Part shown: piece by piece, positions 34,369 through 48,137 of the stretch
How positions within the stretch are numbered: position 1 is the first letter of the stretch
Layout of the letters: every line of letters starts with the position of its first letter
Assembly (NCBI GenBank): GCA_947311845.1
Contig: CAMZMU010000059.1
Span: forward strand, 34,171,777-34,235,776
Direction of reading: 5' to 3'
Length of the DNA: 64,000 bases
Source of the DNA: Poa pratensis
Lineage: Eukaryota; Streptophyta; Magnoliopsida; Poales; Poaceae
Notes under the pieces: generated by a model
Seen by the model: only the letters and a program-made list of their open reading frames with translations
Told to the model about the DNA's origin: nothing
Databases searched by the model: none
Position numbers and translations under genes: made by a program

Positions 34369-36280
34369 ACAACAAGTAAGAAGCCTAGCTATATGGCTAT
34401 AAAGAAAGCGCTTTGCGGGAGGCAACCCGGTTATTTTTTGTGTGATTTTCTTTGTGTCCTCTTGCTGTAACAAGAGACTTTGTGTCTAGTTTAGGTTCTG
34501 GAATTTTCAATAAAGTGCCAAGTTTTACCCTTTTTGGTTTGAAAAAGTTGCTTATAGCGTTCGGAGATTTTATTCCTGCACGAATCAGTGCACGGTATGA
34601 TTTTTAATTCTTATTCTGTAACTCCGAATGAGCTCATATTTGAACTGTAGTTGCAACTTTTCATCCTCTGTATGCATGAATTTTTTCGGAATTTTTCGAG
34701 AAAGTTTGGTAGGGTAGAAAAATACGTTTTGCTGCTGCTGTTTTTCTGGACAGATTCTGTCCCATTTTGTTTGATGCATGCTTTGAGCTTTTAAGTTGAA
34801 TCTTTTTGATCCAATTGAGTTTATGAGTAGGCATACAACATTATACACTTTCTGGACATCTCATATGAATTTTTGTTCAAGGATTATATGCAGCAAGAAA
34901 ATATTTGTTTATCACTATTAATGCACCCCACAGAAAAAGGGAGAAACGGTGTTTTGAAGTTTTTTCACAGGGATTGGAGGAGATGCACCAAGAGTTATCC
35001 AAGGATGGTGAAGACCATAAGCTTGGGGATGTGAAGACAACCCCGCTGGACCTACACACTCTCGGTTTGCACGTCCAACTTCTTTTTTCGTTTGGAGCGT
35101 CTTTTGTTTGTTTTGGTTTGATTTGTTTTGAGAGACCACCACACTATCATTTATATATGGAGAGCTACTGGAAATATGGGTTGAAATATGTTGGATGCTT
35201 TTATAAGATTGGGAAAAGGGATGTTTGAGTTGATTTTTAATGATACATATAGTTGCATGATTCATGAGCTTGTTTATGAGTAATAGTTTGCAAATCCTTT
35301 TTGAAGAGCTATAACTTATTCATGTTTTGGTGCTGATTGTTATTTTACTTGGTTTAACATGGATTAGTTAGTTCTATGGACACTCATGCATGCATCTAGA
35401 TGGTCAACTTTCTCCCTTTTGCTAGCCCAAAAACTCCAACAAGTCAAAACTTGTTTCCAACACCTTCAACCAAAGTTATTCCAGTGAGTCCACCATATCT
35501 ACCTACTAGCTATATGCTATTCCGAGTATGTTCATCATGATATTTGTGTTATCTATACCTCTGAATGAAAATGATTATGTTATTGATTGCCATGGGAAAA
35601 GTTGGTTATATAGCTCTCATGAACTTGATGCACATTTTTACTATCATTGCTATAAATAAAACATGACCCATTGTGATTAAGATTATGATGCTAGTGGCTT
35701 GATAAATGTCCAAGGTTGGGAGTTAGCCCATATGTGCTGTCACATGCAAAGCTTTCAACATGCTCCATTTAGTTGATATCATGTGCTTTTGTCTATGGAT
35801 GCCTATCATGGTGAAATAAGGGGGAAATTTAGTTTGAATGAGTTTGTATAAATGGTTAGAGAGACGCCTGGGCCGCTAATCTAAGCCATGCATTATTCAT
35901 GGTGGAAATTTACTTACATGCTATGGTGAATTATCTATGACACACCTTACAATAAAAAGCTATTCCAATGGTAAATAAAAAGGGTGTTGAGGTTTTTCAT
36001 CTTGTTTGTTTGTCTTGTCATTTTGATATGGGCTTGTTCCATATCCTGGGACAAGAGGTACCCCAGTTGACGCTCTTGATGATACTATTATTACTTACAA
36101 TGATAGATAACTTGAACTTGCTTTTCCCAAGTTGAGTAACTCATGGTGTAGGTACTTGTATTCAAGGGGCATGAGACATCCAACCTTTACTTTGTCAAGC
36201 ACACTACTCATATTTGCTCTCACATTAAACTATAATCATTCAAGATGCTATGATAGGGGAATGAGAGCTTGACACCAAGT
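34369..36280 (+). other. Non-coding internal region of the Athila-like element
   Basis: About 1.9 kb after the protease with only short frames. No polymerase or envelope-like domain is recognised. Confidence 0.6.
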
Positions 36281-39200
36281 TGTAACAGCCCGAAATTTGA
36301 AAACCTAAAAACCTGTGTAATTTTTCCGCTTTTGGTTAATTGCATCATGGCATCCTTGCATGAAAGTGTACCCCTTGGAACCTTTAACTTGTCACTAGGG
36401 AATTGTGCTAGGGAATTGTGTGGTTGCTAGGGAATTGTGGGTTTGGCAACCTTCAAAAAACCAAATGCCAAACTTGTTTTAATCAATTTCAAACAATGAA
36501 GGCACCCCAACTTGCAAAACAAAAATACTTGACATCGTATATTTGTCAGGGAAGTTCCAAGAGTTCAAAATACTATCTTGGCCTTGCTCTAAAATTCCTA
36601 GAAGTTTATAATTTGGGGAATTTAGAAAATTGCCCTAAATGAAACTTATGAACAAAAGTGGTACAAAACTTTTTATTTTGGGAAACCAAAATTTGTGGAG
36701 CTTCTACAGACTAAGGGGAGCCTCCCCAAATTTTGCCATATTTTTCTAAAATTGTTTAGTGCCTCAATTAAATCTGGAAAGGTGCTACTGAATTTCTGTT
36801 AAAAAGGAAAAAGGACCTAGTTGTGATAAACAAAGTTTTCCAAGGTTTTTTTTCGTAAAACGGTCGTCTCTCTCCTTCCTCCTGTCGCTACAGTGGCGTG
36901 CCATGCCGTCGCCGTGGCAGTGCCGCACGACGTGCATCATCGGGGTCCCCTTCCTCTGCCTTCCTCTGCGAGAAGAGCGAGCTGCCGAGCCCCCACCTGC
37001 TCCCTCCCTCGTTTTTCTCCCCGTTCCCTCTTCTCTCGTCCTCTCCACGGAGCCGCGCCCAAGCTCGCCGTTGACGCCGCGTCGCCGTCGCCTGAGGCTG
37101 CTCCGAGTACATCGCCGACCACCACTCGCTCCACCGCGCCGTCCTCCTCCTCTCCACCAACGAAATCGAGCCGGACCGCCCTAAATCGCCGCCGCCGTTC
37201 ATGTTCTCGCCGCGGCCGACCGAGCGCCGCCGCGGGCGATTCCGGCCGAGCCCGTCCACCGCCGCCCCTTCTGAGCCCAGCCGCGAGTCCAGGGTGAGCA
37301 CGCCGTTCCCCGGAACCTCTCCATCCCCTTGCTAGCTCTCTATTTCGTCGAATCACGAGTAGCATCTTCATCGGATATTCCGAGTCGCTTCCGAACCGGA
37401 TGTTCCGCTTTCTTCCAGTACGTCGAGCAACATCCCACTCCCCTCCATCGGATAATCCGGACCCAGTCCACACCGGATTATCCGGATTATTCCAGTACCC
37501 CAAATCCTCAAATTTTTATCCCAGTCGGATATTCCGAGTTAAAAGAAATCGGAATGTCCGAAAATGTGCAGCACCCAAAAATTATACTTTTCCCTTTCTT
37601 CTCCTTCTAATTTGGATAAAAAATTGTATGGTGTTAAAGATAACTATTTAAAGGCACATAATTAAAAAGGAAAATTTGCAAACGCAATAACTTTTTATCG
37701 GTGTATCGGAAACTTGTGTGGATTATACCAAGGTGATCATAAAATTGTGATTTACCCAGAATCATCAGGTTCATGCATGTTTAATCAACTGAACCCTGCT
37801 TTGCATCACCTGATCATGCTTTTTCATATGCAAGTTCACCGTAGGGTTCCATCTATCCTACTCAACGAGTAAATGTGTTACATTATTCGACCCCACGGTG
37901 TATTCGAGATGGGCCCCTCTAAGCATTAGAACTCCGTTTAATTTGAATAGTTGCATCATCCTCCTCCCGGGGATTTAAAATGTCATATCATCATTTTTGT
38001 ATGCATTGCACAAGCGCCATGTGTTGATTCTTGTTTTTGCTTTCCGGTGTTGTCTGCTCTCCGGTAGATCACGAGTTCGGAGTTGAGCATCATTACTCCG
38101 ACGAGCAGTTTGACTACTTCGCTCAACAAGGCAAGCGTAATCCCCCCTCTGAGCATATTTTATTCTATGTTTTCCACAACTATTTTCTCCACTATAATAT
38201 TGCATGCGGTTCCAAATGTCAATTTTATTGGATTAGAGTATCCTATAGTTGCATTAAGTTCCCGATGCCAATACCTGTTTTCCCACCTATTATCCATAGG
38301 TTTGTATTGTTGGCCTGAGATACTTACTATGCTATGTTGATGCTTAGCCATGCTTAGTTAATTGCATAGCTATACGATGGATGGTTCATGATGGAAACAG
38401 GTGTTGAGATGAGAATGATGGTGGAGAAATTGTGGTGACGGATAATAAAATGCTTAAAGGTGGGGATGAGAGGCCACAGTGGTTGTGGTGCTTTGTCTCG
38501 TTCTCGCCGCCTAGGTGCGAGTTCTTTACCTCTTGAACCAAGACTGAGCGTGCAACCATGCGTGAGGCCTATGCATTCGCAGTGCAGGAACCCTCATAGA
38601 CTAAATAACTCGGGCGGGACTAGCCAGGGTCCTCTAGTTTGAGCTTCCATTTGCGCGTGTGTGATGATGGTGGTATCAATTGGGATGAGGATTGTGGTGT
38701 TTAGGAAAATGAGTGGCCACGGGGCAGTGTGTTGGATCGTTGTTCCGTCCTCACTAATGATCCTGGGTTAGTCCTTAATGAGGGAGAAGTCGACACCGCT
38801 CCCACCCAGCCGGCTTTCCAAGGAAGAGAGCTAATGATCAGGTAATGGGCCGGACGGTACGCGTGGCAAACATTTGTACACCCCTGCAGGGTTAAATCTT
38901 TTCGAAAAGCCGTGTCCGCGGTTATGGACGAACTTGGGAAGTGAAGGTAAGATCATAGAATAACTTTAACGGAATGATTAAAAACTGGGTACTAGAGGTA
39001 CCACTCAAGAATGCAAGGTGAGCTTCCTCGAGGGTGATTCGGGGAGGTGCCTTTGATGAACAGGTACAGTGGTGGATGATGGTTGATATTGAGAAAAGTG
39101 ATCAAGAAAAGAGTCACTTCTTACCCCTTTTAAAAATACTCTGAATAGTCGATGCCTTTGAGTTATGTTTTCATAAATAAAATCAGCTTTATGCAAAACA

Positions 39201-39775
39201 GCCATATAACTTTGAAAGCCTTATCGAGCTAAAGCTCTATATATAATCTTGCGAGTTCGTCGAACTCAACGTCGTTTGTTTTGTTTCAGAGGAGGACTTC
39301 ACCGACCTCGAAGGTGGGTTCTTTGTGGACGTCGATGAGTAGTCTGGGGTTCCCAGGTGGCAGCTTGGGACATCCCAGATCAGCTGACGCTGGATGTTTA
39401 TCTGTAGGCCTCTTAGGCCATATTTGGATCTTGTTGTTTAGACAACCTAATTCGCTTCCGCTTGTTGTAATGTTGGGTCTGTGATCTCTGGTTGTCATTT
39501 GCTATCTTTCTCTATTATAAGAGTTGAACTATAATGATTTGTGTCGTAGAGTCTGTGATGTGCCAGTTGTTCCACAAGTCTTGGTCTCTCTATTATGCAT
39601 TGAGGGTTGTGCCTGTGTTAAGGCATCAATCGGGGTGTTGTGTTGCCAATGATCCATTCTGAGCAACACCTGCCAAAGGTTTTGGCCGGGGATTGGTAAA
39701 CCCGTAACCTCCGGTTGTATCGCTTAACCGGTGACACACAGCATCACTGTATAACAGTCAGGTCAGGGCGCCACA
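36281..39775 (+). repeat. 5' LTR of the chromovirus-like element
   Basis: 3495 bp. It includes a GC-rich part (36890-37300) with frames open on both strands and retains the empty target site TAATAAAAT (38443-38451) of the Mutator-like insertion found in the sister LTR. The GC-rich frames are conserved between LTRs only because the LTRs are near-identical. Confidence 0.9.
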
Positions 39776-39777
39776 AG

Positions 39778-39790
39778 TTGGTATCAGAGC
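39778..39790 (+). other. Primer-binding site, initiator tRNA-Met type
   Basis: TTGGTATCAGAGC begins two bases after the LTR end, the usual primer site of Copia elements and plant chromoviruses. Confidence 0.75.
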
Positions 39791-42700
39791 AGTACTGCAT
39801 GTAGGAAACCCGTTTCTACTGGTCGATGTTGAGTCTAGTGTTTGTGAAAATATTTTAACCTAAAAATGAGTTGTGAAAACTTGCTTAGGATTCTTTTTAC
39901 TCCTTACCTGGTATCGCTCCAACTCTGAGTCACCTTACCTCTATTTGATTTAAAAGGGTTTCGTTATCTCATCTGGTGTTTCAAAATTAGGTGACACGTT
40001 GGGTGGGCCGTTCCTAACTCTGTTAACCTATTACTCCAGCTCCCGAGTTACAAATAGGCGTTGGAGTAGGAACCACGAGATCTTAAAGGCTGGGATCCAT
40101 TTCTAGTTATGTATCAGGTTGTCGAATTCAGAGTCTCCAACTCCTTTTGCCGGACTAATGCAACTCCTATTCTTCAAGACCACGGTTAAAACCCAGAGAA
40201 TGGAGGAGCCTAAGGTCTTGAACCGAAGATCCCGGATTGTACTTTGGTTCTGGTGTGTTGAATTATGTGGGTTGTTGCCCATGTGATCCTCATGCTAATT
40301 GTGAATCCCGGTACATGAAGCTGACCTTTAACCCAAGTCCTTTATGTGGTCTGTGTGGTAAATGGTTGAACCTTAATTTCCCACACCTCGGATGGCTATG
40401 TAACTTTAACTCTGCCATAGCTGGAGATTCTGTCTTGGAATCATCTGGGTTATGACCAGAATTCTCTTAGCAAATCCCCCATCTATGTTCATGACTCTGC
40501 TGCATCTCTCCTTTTGGGCATGGTTATCACAATTGAGTAATAACCGGTGCATCTTCAACATCTTAGGATTTCTCCTAAGTATGTTTCTTACTCTAATCTG
40601 CTTTCCGACCTTTGTCTGTCCGTTGACAGTAAAGTTTTATCGCGCATTGGTATGTTCCGATGCAAGTCACTCTCTTGATCCGTCCAGACTTTCCACTTCG
40701 TCTTGTTAGGAGAAACAAACTCCAGTACCTCATCCACTTCTGGGACTAGGTCAAAGTATTGTAATCTTTAGAATGAGGGCTTTGTTTAGCTTTTGTTCTG
40801 CTCCACCTTAGGGTGTCACACTCTTTGGTATCAGGGTATCTTGATAAGTATCATGGTCCTCTTGATGAAGTGATGCTCTTACAACTCATTACTCTCCGTT
40901 TTCCGAGTGACTTGTTACTCGAGAATGATAATACGTGAGCAATGATGTAACTATCGGATATTCTCCGCCATTCATACTGCGCCGAAATCCAAGGACATTC
41001 GTTGTTCCTCTTAGCATGATTGGTTAACCGATCAATAAGATGAGTTGAACTGTGTTCCCAAGTTCGTTTTCTCTGGTGCACTCCCTCGGTCAAAGAGCTA
41101 GGTTCGTGCCGAAGCTCCCAAGACCACCTCGTTGTGCCTTGAAAGGCATGATCCTTTCTTGAACTCAAGATCCACCGGTATGTCGTGATATCCTATATGT
41201 GGATCGTGATATTCTGTAGGTCTTTCCAGAAGTACCGCCAGGTTGTCACCTGACTGTGATGTTGAGCTTATGAGTAAGCTGGTTCTCTAAACAACTCCTT
41301 CTCCAAGAAAATCGTGCTAGATGTCCTGAATTATTCGGTTGAGCTTAAACAACTTGGGGAGTTAAAAGACAAAAGCTCTATCTGATATAGTTCATTCTCA
41401 ATGGGATGTCTAGTCTGTCCGTGTGGAAGCTAGGTGGTATTTCCTTGGTGGAAATGCTACCCTCCAAATCTTTTGATTTTAATTGGGCTATCGTCAAATC
41501 AAACTCAGACCGACCTGCCTGAATGTGTTAGTCTGACCAATACTTGTGCCCCGTTCTGGTGAAATATGAGTCTACCGTCTTGGAGTATCTGGATAAGTGG
41601 TTGTTGAGCCCATCAACTACCTTCTTATCTTCTCCATGTTTGAGGAGATTCATATGGGATATTGGGCGTTAGCATTGGAAACTCGTTAGAACTAACTTTG
41701 TGTCTTCACAAGGTACGTGTTCTGAAGATTAGAAGTGACTTTCCTAGGTTCACGTGCAATTGCTGAAAGATGTCGCCGTGGATCTGAGTGAATTGTCTGG
41801 TTTCCTCGGAATCATTTCAACTCGATTCTGCATATGTAGAATAATCTCGGAATGGTACGTGTTACCTCCATCCCTTGAGAATTCCATTCATGCATCCAAG
41901 TCATTGGTGGAATTGTTCCAGAAAGAGAAGAGGTCTAAGGACTTAGTGTCTCCTTGTGGTTTCCCAACAAGGACTCAGTTGAGTCTCGCGGCAAGATATT
42001 CAGGTAGGACAGCTGTCTTCTGGCAAGTTGCTAATACGTGAGTTCCGCAATCTCGTTCCTCCTTTGGAGTTGACCTTCTAGTCTAGCTCTTGGGGTTCTA
42101 GCAAATGCAATCCACTGGTATCTCGTGCAAGGACTTCCTATTCATCAATGTTGAGTCTGAAGTATCTCTACACCTGACCAGATCTAACTCTCAATCAGAA
42201 ACGATAGTTGGTGATCCTCAAGAAGCTTGTTCCCGACGTCTAGAAAATCAAGAAGTTTTCCCCAATACTAACATTTGTGGAGTTTCTAAAGTTCTCTCGG
42301 TCCATCTTCATGATCCTTCTACCGTGGTCCGAAATGCTCCTCCGTGAGGAAAGTTCTAATCAAGCCGACTAGTGCAAGTTACCTCTTTATCTGTTGGAAT
42401 CTTGTTTCAACACTCTCCCTCAGAGGCTTAAGGCCTTGTGCAAAGTTCATATTCTGAATCTTTGAGAAACAGTTGTCTACCAACTGGAAACTCCTTATCA
42501 ATCTGCCGTCAACCGCAGGTGTCTCCTAACTGTCAATCCAAGGGATGCTTGAAGTCTCATCCTAGGATTCTACCAGGAGGTACTCGATCGTGGTATATTC
42601 ACAAGATCTATCCTCCCGGGGAGGTTCCTTTCTTCCTTATGGTGTACGTTGATAGTGACCTCAAAGTGAGGCCGATGAAGACCCTCAGGATGCGCTGAAT

Positions 42701-42796
42701 CAATCTACACCGAGGAGACCGTTGAAGACCTCGTAACCTTTCCCTCTTTCCTACTCTAAGAATCTCGGGACGAGATTCCTGTAAGGAGGGTAGAGT
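39791..42796 (+). pseudogene. Degenerate gag-pol relic of the chromovirus-like element
   Basis: No long frame survives, but conserved polymerase phrases can be read across frameshifts. A YRQIKLRP-like reverse transcriptase stretch lies near 41480-41515. A region corresponding to the polymerase active-site surroundings, with ATCTTCTCC...GAGGAG, lies near 41600-41650. FLG-like sequence is near 41740, and a thumb/RNase H approach phrase with LVELFQKEKR at about 41904-41933. A possible chromodomain trace (EE..WE.ED-like) is near 42690-42760. The tract AAGGAGGGTAGAGT (42783-42796) is the polypurine tract. Cannot encode functional protein. Confidence 0.6.
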
Positions 42797-45748
42797 TGTA
42801 ACAGCCCGAAATTTGAAAACCTAAAAACTTGTGTAATTTTTCCGCTTTGGGTTCATTGCATCATGGCATCCTTGCATCAAAGTGTACCCCTTGGAACCTT
42901 TAACTTGTCACTAGGGAATTGTGCTAGGGAATTGTGTGGTTGCTAGGGAATTGTGGGTTTGGCAACCTTCTAAAAACCAAATGCCAAACTTGTTTTAATC
43001 AATTTCAAACAATGAAGGCACCCCAACTTGCAAAACAAAAATACTTGACATCGTATATTTTTCAGGGAAGTTCCAAGAGTTCAAAATACTATCTTGGCCT
43101 TGCTCTAAAATTCCTAGAAGTTTATAATTTGGGGAATTTAGAAAATTGCCCTAAATGAAACATATGAACAAAAGTGGTACAAAACTTTTTATTTTGGGAA
43201 ACCAAAATTTGTGGAGCTTCTACAGACTAAGGGGAGCCTCCCCAATTTTTGCCATATTTTTCTAAAATTGTTTAGTGCCTCAATTAAATCTGGAAAGGTG
43301 CAACTGAATTTCTGTTAAAAAGGAAAAAGGACCTAGTTGTGATAAACAAAGTTTTGCCAGGGTTTTTTTCATAAAACGGTCGTCTCTCTCCTTCCTCCTG
43401 TCGCCACAGTGGCGCGCCATGCCGTCGCCGTGGCAGTGCCGCATGACGTGCATCGTCGGGGCCCCCTTCCTCTGCCTTCCTCTGCGAGAAGAGCGAGCTG
43501 CCGAGCCCCCACTTGCTCCCTCCCTCGTTTTTCTCCCCGTTCCCTCTTCTCTCGTCCTCTCCACGGAGCCGCACCCGAGCTCGCCGTTGACGTCGCGTCG
43601 CCGTCGCCTGAGGCCGCTCCGAGTACATCGCCGACCACCACTCGCTCCGCCGCGCCGTCCTCCTCCTCTCCACCAACGGAATCGAGCCGGAGCGCCCTAA
43701 ATCGCCGCCGCCGTCCACGTTCTCGCCGCGGCCGACCGAGCGCCGCCGCGGGCGATTCCGGCCGAGCCCGTCCACCGCCGCCCCTTCTGAGCCCAGCCGC
43801 GAGTCCAGGGTGAGCACGCCGTTCCCCGGAACCTCTCCATCCCCTTGCTAGCTCTCTATTTCGTCGAATCACGAGTAGCATCTTCATCGGATATTCCGAG
43901 TCGCTTCCGAACCGGATGTTCCGCTTTCTTCCAGTACGTCGAGCAACATCCCACTCCCCTCCATCGGATAATCCGGACCCAGTCCACACCGGATTATCCG
44001 GATTATTCCAGTACCCCAAATCCTCAAATTTTTATCCCAGTCGGATATTCCGAGTTAAAAGAAATCGGAATGTCCGAAAATGTGCAGCACCCAAAAATTA
44101 TACTTTTCCCTTTCTTCTCCTTCTAATTTGGATAAAAAATTGTATGGTGTTAAAGATAACTATTTAAAGGCACATAATTAAAAAGGAAAATTTGCAAACG
44201 CAATAACTTTTTATCGGTGTATCGGAAACTTGTGTGGATTATACCAAGGTGATCATAAAATTGTGATTTACCCAGAATCATCAGGTTCATGCATGTTTAA
44301 TCAACTGAACCCTGCTTTGCATCACCTGATCATGCTTTTTCATATGCAAGTTCACCGTAGGGTTCCATCTATCCTACTCAACGAGTAAATGTGTTACATT
44401 ATTCGACCCCACGGTGTATTCGAGATGGGCCCCTCTAAGCATTAGAACTCCGTTTAATTTGAATAGTTGCATCATCCTCCTCCCGGGATTTAAAATGTCA
44501 TATCATCATTTTTATATGCATTGCACAAGCGCCATGTGTTGATTCTTGTTTTTGCTTTCCGGTGTTGTCTGCTCTCCGGTAGATCACGAGTTCGGAGTTG
44601 AGCATCATTACTCCGACGAGAAGTTTGACTACTTCGCTCAACAAGGCAAGCGTAATCCCCCCTCTGAGCATATTTTATCCTATGTTTTCCACAACTATTT
44701 TCTCCACTATAATATTGCATGCGGTTCCAAATGTCAATTTTATTGGATTAGAGTATCCTATAGTTGCATTAAGTTCCCGATGCCAATACCTGTTTTCCCA
44801 CCTATTATCCATAGGTTTGTATTGTTGGCCTGAGATACTTACTATGCTATGTTGATGCTTAGCCATGCTTAGTTAATTGCGTAGCTATACGATGGATGGT
44901 TCATGATGGAAACAGGTGTTGAGATGAGAATGATGGTGGAGAAATTGTGGTGACGGATAATAAAATGGACGTGGCTACACAGTGCCCGAGCACTCGTTTG
45001 CCCTATGCGGTGCCCCCATGTCCGATTCAGACAAGTACCAAAAAAGGGAAACGTGGTCCCGCTACTCCCGCAGCATACCAGAAACGGAAAGTACCACCTC
45101 CCGCTACCAGAAATCGTGGTCCAGCTAGGATATTACCGCGTGCACCGCACGCTGTGTGGGACACCCCGGACGCCAACCCCATCTATTACACTGTAATATC
45201 TGGAAGAATCCAAACTATTCTTCTTTTTCTCTTCTTCCTCCAGAAGCCGCTCGGGAGAAGTCCCTACTTTCTACCTGATCTCAGATCGATGGAACTACCA
45301 GCAGGAAAGCTAGTTTAGAAACTGAAAGGCCAATAAAAAATTACAAAGATCCATCCCCACGCCCCAGAATTTCCATCTGCAAAAGAAACATCGGGATCTC
45401 TAGGAAGAAACCAAGAGAATACATTACAGGGGAACATCCAGGAGGGTGGTGGCAAGCTAAAATACATCAGCTATAGCTCTAGGAAACTTCCGGGTAATGA
45501 ACAATGCAGTATTTTGAAGATTTCAGATGTAAAAAAAGCAAAAACTTATTCAATTTCGTAGAAACATCCATGGAATGGAAAGCACATAGTTCAGTAAACC
45601 ACTTAGTTCAGGAAACCGAAAGTAGTGGAACTTAATGCATACTACAGTCTAAAAGCAGGAGACCATTAACTAGTTCTAAAAGCAGGAACTTGATGCATTG
45701 CAGTTATGTTCCGAGAGTAATCTTAAGCAGGAACTTGATTCCCAGAGA

Positions 45749-45955
45749 CATGTAGTTTTCTCCCCAAAAATTCCTTTCCATGTACCCAAACTACAAGTTC
45801 TAATAGAAGTTGTAGCTGGCTGAACCTGGAACTACATGTCTGAACTTCTCCATGTAGTTTTCTCCCCAAAACTCCTTTCCATGTACCCAAACTACAAGTT
45901 CTAATAGAAGTTGTAGCACCTGGAACTACATGTCTGAACTTCTTCTCCATGTAGT
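45749..45955 (+). repeat. Tandem repeat inside the MULE
   Basis: Two units of about 100 bp begin at 45749 and 45851, both starting CATGTAGTTTTCTCCCCAAA, with the beginning of a third at about 45949. Separately, a 37-bp phrase around ATTTGTGCAAAAACAATTTA occurs at about 46290 and 46556. Confidence 0.8.
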
Positions 45956-47505
45956 ATCGGCTGTAAAAAAATGGAGAAGTATCAAGTCAGTTGCACAGAA
46001 AAAATGAAGGAAACATGAAAGTAATTTGCATAGAAGTACATGTGTAGAAGACTTGCACAATACTTATAGTTTTTCATGCAGACATGTGTACTGAGAAAAG
46101 GTTGTCGTTTTTCATGCGTATATGGATATGAACATTTGCAGCTGGTGGTATTGACCTGAACGCTCGAGCTCTAGATGATGATAACCAGCCTATTACCGAA
46201 CCTGCTCAGACATCCATGGATAACACAGTGCCATCCGATGACACGACATGGCACTACAGATTCTGTTTATGATAGCTTCATAAAGAGAATTTGTGCAAAA
46301 ACAATTTACAGAAAAAACATCTACTGAAATTTACAGATTCCATTGAAAAAATGAAAATGCACCTGCAAAAACAATTGAAAATTAAGTCCGAATTGCACGA
46401 GAATCTACATCTACCGACAGAAAACATCAAAAACTATTTGTAAACCTACATATGGTGTGTCAGTAATGTTAACATTAAAAAAGTACATATAAGTCCCATT
46501 TAAACAATACATGCAAGATAACTACTTATGCACCCTGAGATGCAGTTTTCATCTAATTTGTGCAAAAACAATTTACAGAAAAAACATCTACTTTTTTCAA
46601 ATATGTACTTCAGTAAAAAATACATTTACTCGGTAATATACCCGAATAAAAAAATACATTGTACATATAATATACCCGAATAAAAAATACATTTAAATGC
46701 ATTAAAAATGCTACTCGGTAAAAAGTGGTCTAGTGACGCCAACCGGGCAGGAGAGAGGTAGAGCGAATCAAAACATGTACCTGTGATGGCAAAATCATCT
46801 CTCTCTATGGGAACTACTTGTACTACATCTCCAAACTAGTGACATCTTGTGGAAAAATAATTAACTACCCTTTAAAAAGCTGCATTGTAGTTTTCATATC
46901 AAAGTTATATCTATTAAATGCAATTTTCATCTAATATATGCAGAAAAATCAAATGGACCAGAAATCAAAAAATACACTCTACGTGTTGAAAATATACATG
47001 AAGAAAAACATCTGTGCACACTGCATATATAGTAAAAAATTGTTAAGAAACTACATCTGTACATGCAAAATTGACATGCGACGAAAACTACATTACATAC
47101 AACCACAACTACAAACAGTTGTACCGATCTTCAGATCATGGATGTAAATACCAGTCTACTAACAAATTTAACATCAGATAACTACATCACTATAAACAAC
47201 ACGCCAATTGGTGTCGAATATATCCAAAACGCAAAGATACATCTACCTAAATTGCCCGCCTGTCCGTTTCCCGCTGTTGCATATGTCCATTCTTTGTGGT
47301 GCATCCGAAGAAATTAAAGGGAACTTCAATGTCCCTACCCATCAACCCCAGAACTACGAGGACATGGAAATCAAAGGAAAGATGGTTATGCGATGTTTTT
47401 ATTCTGATGCCAAATTATCTTGCTTGCCTTTTGGTAGCTGCTCATGAGAAAATAGGATTTTTGTACCGCTTTTAGATGCAAGCATCTTCTTTTCCATGGA
47501 ACTAC

Positions 47506-48137
47506 CTACGAAGCACCGATACTCCAGATCACAATGTATCGGCGTACCGTACTTGCCCGATACCCGTATCCGGCCGATACACCCCGATACTCGTGTCCCT
47601 CGCGTGTTCCAGTTTTCCAGATTAAAAAAAAAGAAAAAACCGATACGCAGCTGGGACGGCGGCGACATGGGCGGGCGGAGGCCAGATGTACCGGTTGAAG
47701 CCCATTACTAACCCTAACCCCACAGCCCCAGCTTTGCAGGGCAATGGATCGACTGATGTGGTTGATGTGCTGCTCTGCTTGCTTGCTGTTGTTGCCCATC
47801 TCTGTCGCCTGATGGCCTGATGAGATGTTGCTGCTGTGTTGCTAGGGAGTGAGTCAGTGAAACATACAGGTCATCTGCGGGCAGTGGCATGGCAGGCTTC
47901 CAGTCTTCAGTCGGTGGAAGTTAATGCAACACTGCTAGTGTTGATGGTGAAGAGGCTGGGGCTTGGGCAGTATTTTGATCTCATCTCACGCATCCAAGGT
48001 TTCTGGTTTTTATTACATGAAATTTTATTATTATATATATATATATGCTCGCCGTATCGCCGTATTGCTGTTTTCTGAAGTTGCCGTATCCCGTATCGAT
48101 ATCGCCGTGTCCGTCTCGCCGTATCGGTGCTTCATAG
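47506..48137. mobile_element. Non-autonomous hAT element nested in the MULE
   Basis: A 632-bp element with 17-bp terminal inverted repeats CTACGAAGCACCGATAC / CTATGAAGCACCGATAC (one mismatch) and an 8-bp target duplication GGAACTAC (47498-47505 and 48138-48145). The 8-bp duplication is diagnostic of hAT. Subterminal regions are rich in CGATAC/GTATCG repeats, probable transposase-binding sites. No transposase frame. Confidence 0.9.

Noticed and set aside
34905..35228. 107-codon frame in the Athila-like internal region considered as an envelope-like gene
   Set aside because: No signal peptide followed by a convincing ectodomain, no family resemblance, and too short.
36888..37503. GC-rich open frames in the chromovirus LTR (also at 43284-44019) considered as a duplicated gene
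   Set aside because: They are conserved only because the two LTRs are copies of each other. Frames are open on both strands and no domain is recognised.
39778..39790. tRNA-like sequence TTGGTATCAGAGC
   Set aside because: It is only the 13-base primer-binding site of the retrotransposon, not a tRNA gene.
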